A program made the position numbers and the translations under genes. DNA of 5,171 nt, taken from Deltaproteobacteria bacterium. GTDB taxonomy: Bacteria; Desulfobacterota; Desulfovibrionia; Desulfovibrionales; Desulfovibrionaceae. The stretch lies in the NCBI GenBank assembly GCA_031280335.1, contig JAITGZ010000067.1:1-5171 (forward strand), written 5' to 3'. The notes beneath the pieces are model-generated. The model saw only the letters and a list, made by a program, of their open reading frames with translations. It had not been told where the DNA came from and made no database searches. Position 1 is the stretch's first letter. Each line of letters begins with the position of its first letter. Of the stretch, positions 4,381 through 5,171 are shown one piece after another.

Positions 4381-5171
4381 CTATGAACCCTCCTGTAAGA
4401 GTTGTCTTGCGTCATGCCTTGGCTGCAATGGGGCAGTTCCACCAGCCATAGGGGCAACCGTTATGGGGCGCGGGATGTCCCGCCGCGCAGCCATATCTTC
4501 GTATAGAGCGATAATTTTGGACTTGTCGGCCAGCAAATTTTCCATCAAGGCCATCTTGCTTTCCAGGGCGGCGAGTCGCTCGCGCAACAGGGCGGCTTCC
4601 CGCTCCAGAGATGCCTCGCTTTCAGATGGTAATTCTTTGGCCTGTTGTCTTTTCAATCTTTTTCTTCCGATAGCATGTCTATTCGGGGCTAATATCCAGT
4701 CTGATGCCATTGCGTAATCGCGCTCCAATACCTCGAACCATCCTTCTTTTAATACCCGATCTTCGCCACGAGACAGCGCTTCTCTCCATTCGGCAAAAAA
4801 TATTTCCGCTTCTTCGTCTGTAGTAGAAAAAACATCGCATACCAGATCCGCTGTGGGCGTTTTCCATGCGTGCCCAACTGCTGCCAAAGCACGTAAAAGT
4901 TGGTTGTTTGGTACGATTGCCCAATATTCGTCATCCTCGAAGAAAGATGCGGGGTTCACGCCGAGGTTAACATATAGTGACTCCATTTGCTCAAAATCGG
5001 GCTTGGCCGCGCTGTTCAACAATACTGTGAATTCATCATCACTGATCCCGGAGCGTTTGACGACCTCATCTTCATCAATGCCGAACAATCGTTGCAGGCC
5101 TTTTACTGCTTTGCCCAGAATATCGCCTGTGTGTCTGCCCTGTTTGTTCCTGGCCACCAACGGCAAAGAAA
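4381..5171 (-). CDS. Putative HTH and coiled-coil protein, start outside window
   Basis: The frame stays open to the right edge. In-frame starts inside are TTG 5166, TTG 5160 and GTG 5157, none with a visible ribosome binding site, so the true start may lie beyond 5171. Numbering from 5166: residues ~15-75 look like a divergent HTH of the XRE kind (LQRLFGIDEDEVVKRSGISD, then EFTVLLN and LYVNLGVNP). A mid-region of unknown fold rich in Trp and acidic residues covers ~80-165, followed by a basic patch, RKRLKRQQAK (~168-177). A heptad-patterned coiled coil spans ~183-227 (LEREAALLRERLAALESKMA and on). The tail is Pro/Arg-rich. The last codons contain the Shine-Dalgarno of the nuclease gene, and TAG is separated from its ATG by 1 nt, so translation is probably coupled. 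It may regulate the operon or partner the nuclease. Codons around 4640-5000 are more AT-rich than the flanks, suggesting separate acquisition. Confidence 0.7.
   Translation of the reverse strand, partial: SLPLVARNKQGRHTGDILGKAVKGLQRLFGIDEDEVVKRSGISDDEFTVLLNSAAKPDFEQMESLYVNLGVNPASFFEDDEYWAIVPNNQLLRALAAVGHAWKTPTADLVCDVFSTTDEEAEIFFAEWREALSRGEDRVLKEGWFEVLERDYAMASDWILAPNRHAIGRKRLKRQQAKELPSESEASLEREAALLRERLAALESKMALMENLLADKSKIIALYEDMAARRDIPRPITVAPMAGGTAPLQPRHDARQLLQEGS

Noticed and set aside
4380..4457. Longer start for the nuclease gene at 4457
   Set aside because: It lies entirely inside the upstream coding region in another frame; the ATG at 4379 has AGGAGG at 9 nt and begins the conserved domain.
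1..5171. tRNA genes, CRISPR arrays, IS ends or attachment-site cores
   Set aside because: I looked for cloverleaf arms, regularly spaced repeats and transposase-linked terminal repeats and saw none; the inverted motifs found are tied to the fibre cassettes instead.

Overview
The window looks like the end of the tail-fibre region and the adjoining accessory segment of a prophage in a GC-rich bacterium. I favour a Desulfovibrio-type sulfate reducer, because the tail-fibre ends and tail-fibre assembly protein resemble those I remember from prophages of that group. This is recognition from memory, not a search result.

Left part (1-1260). A tail-fibre assembly protein enters from the left edge and ends at 369, followed by a strong rho-independent terminator. 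A 27-residue single-helix membrane peptide with a near-ideal ribosome binding site lies on the minus strand (479-562). Then come two C-terminal tail-fibre coding cassettes facing each other: cassette A on the plus strand (to 940) and cassette B on the minus strand (935-1210). Neither has a tail-fibre N-terminus. Each begins at a copy of the same inverted ~42 bp motif (643-684 and 1182-1225), which encodes GVGGA(R/H)GD(D/A)IR. Both end in the same peptide, WGALACVYLGLPAS, with their stop codons overlapping in the palindrome TCATGA. Immediately beyond lies a complete tyrosine recombinase of the P4-integrase type (1262-2176) that lacks the usual N-terminal arm-binding domain. I read this as a tail-fibre shufflon or Mu-G-segment-like inversion system run by a tyrosine recombinase. 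It would swap silent receptor-binding tips onto a constant fibre gene that should lie just left of the window.

Middle (2177-3241). The recombinase ends in a terminator. An AT-rich promoter follows, with a perfect 17 bp inverted repeat straddling its -35, and drives a hicA-hicB toxin-antitoxin pair. After a stem-loop comes a 60-residue protein with two predicted membrane helices.

Right part (3258-5171, minus strand). A two-gene operon with a 1-nt gap encodes an incomplete putative HTH/coiled-coil protein and a 373-residue protein with a type I restriction HsdR-like nuclease domain. It converges on the membrane-protein gene. These look like prophage cargo (stability, defence or exclusion), but their function is inferred from family resemblance and context.
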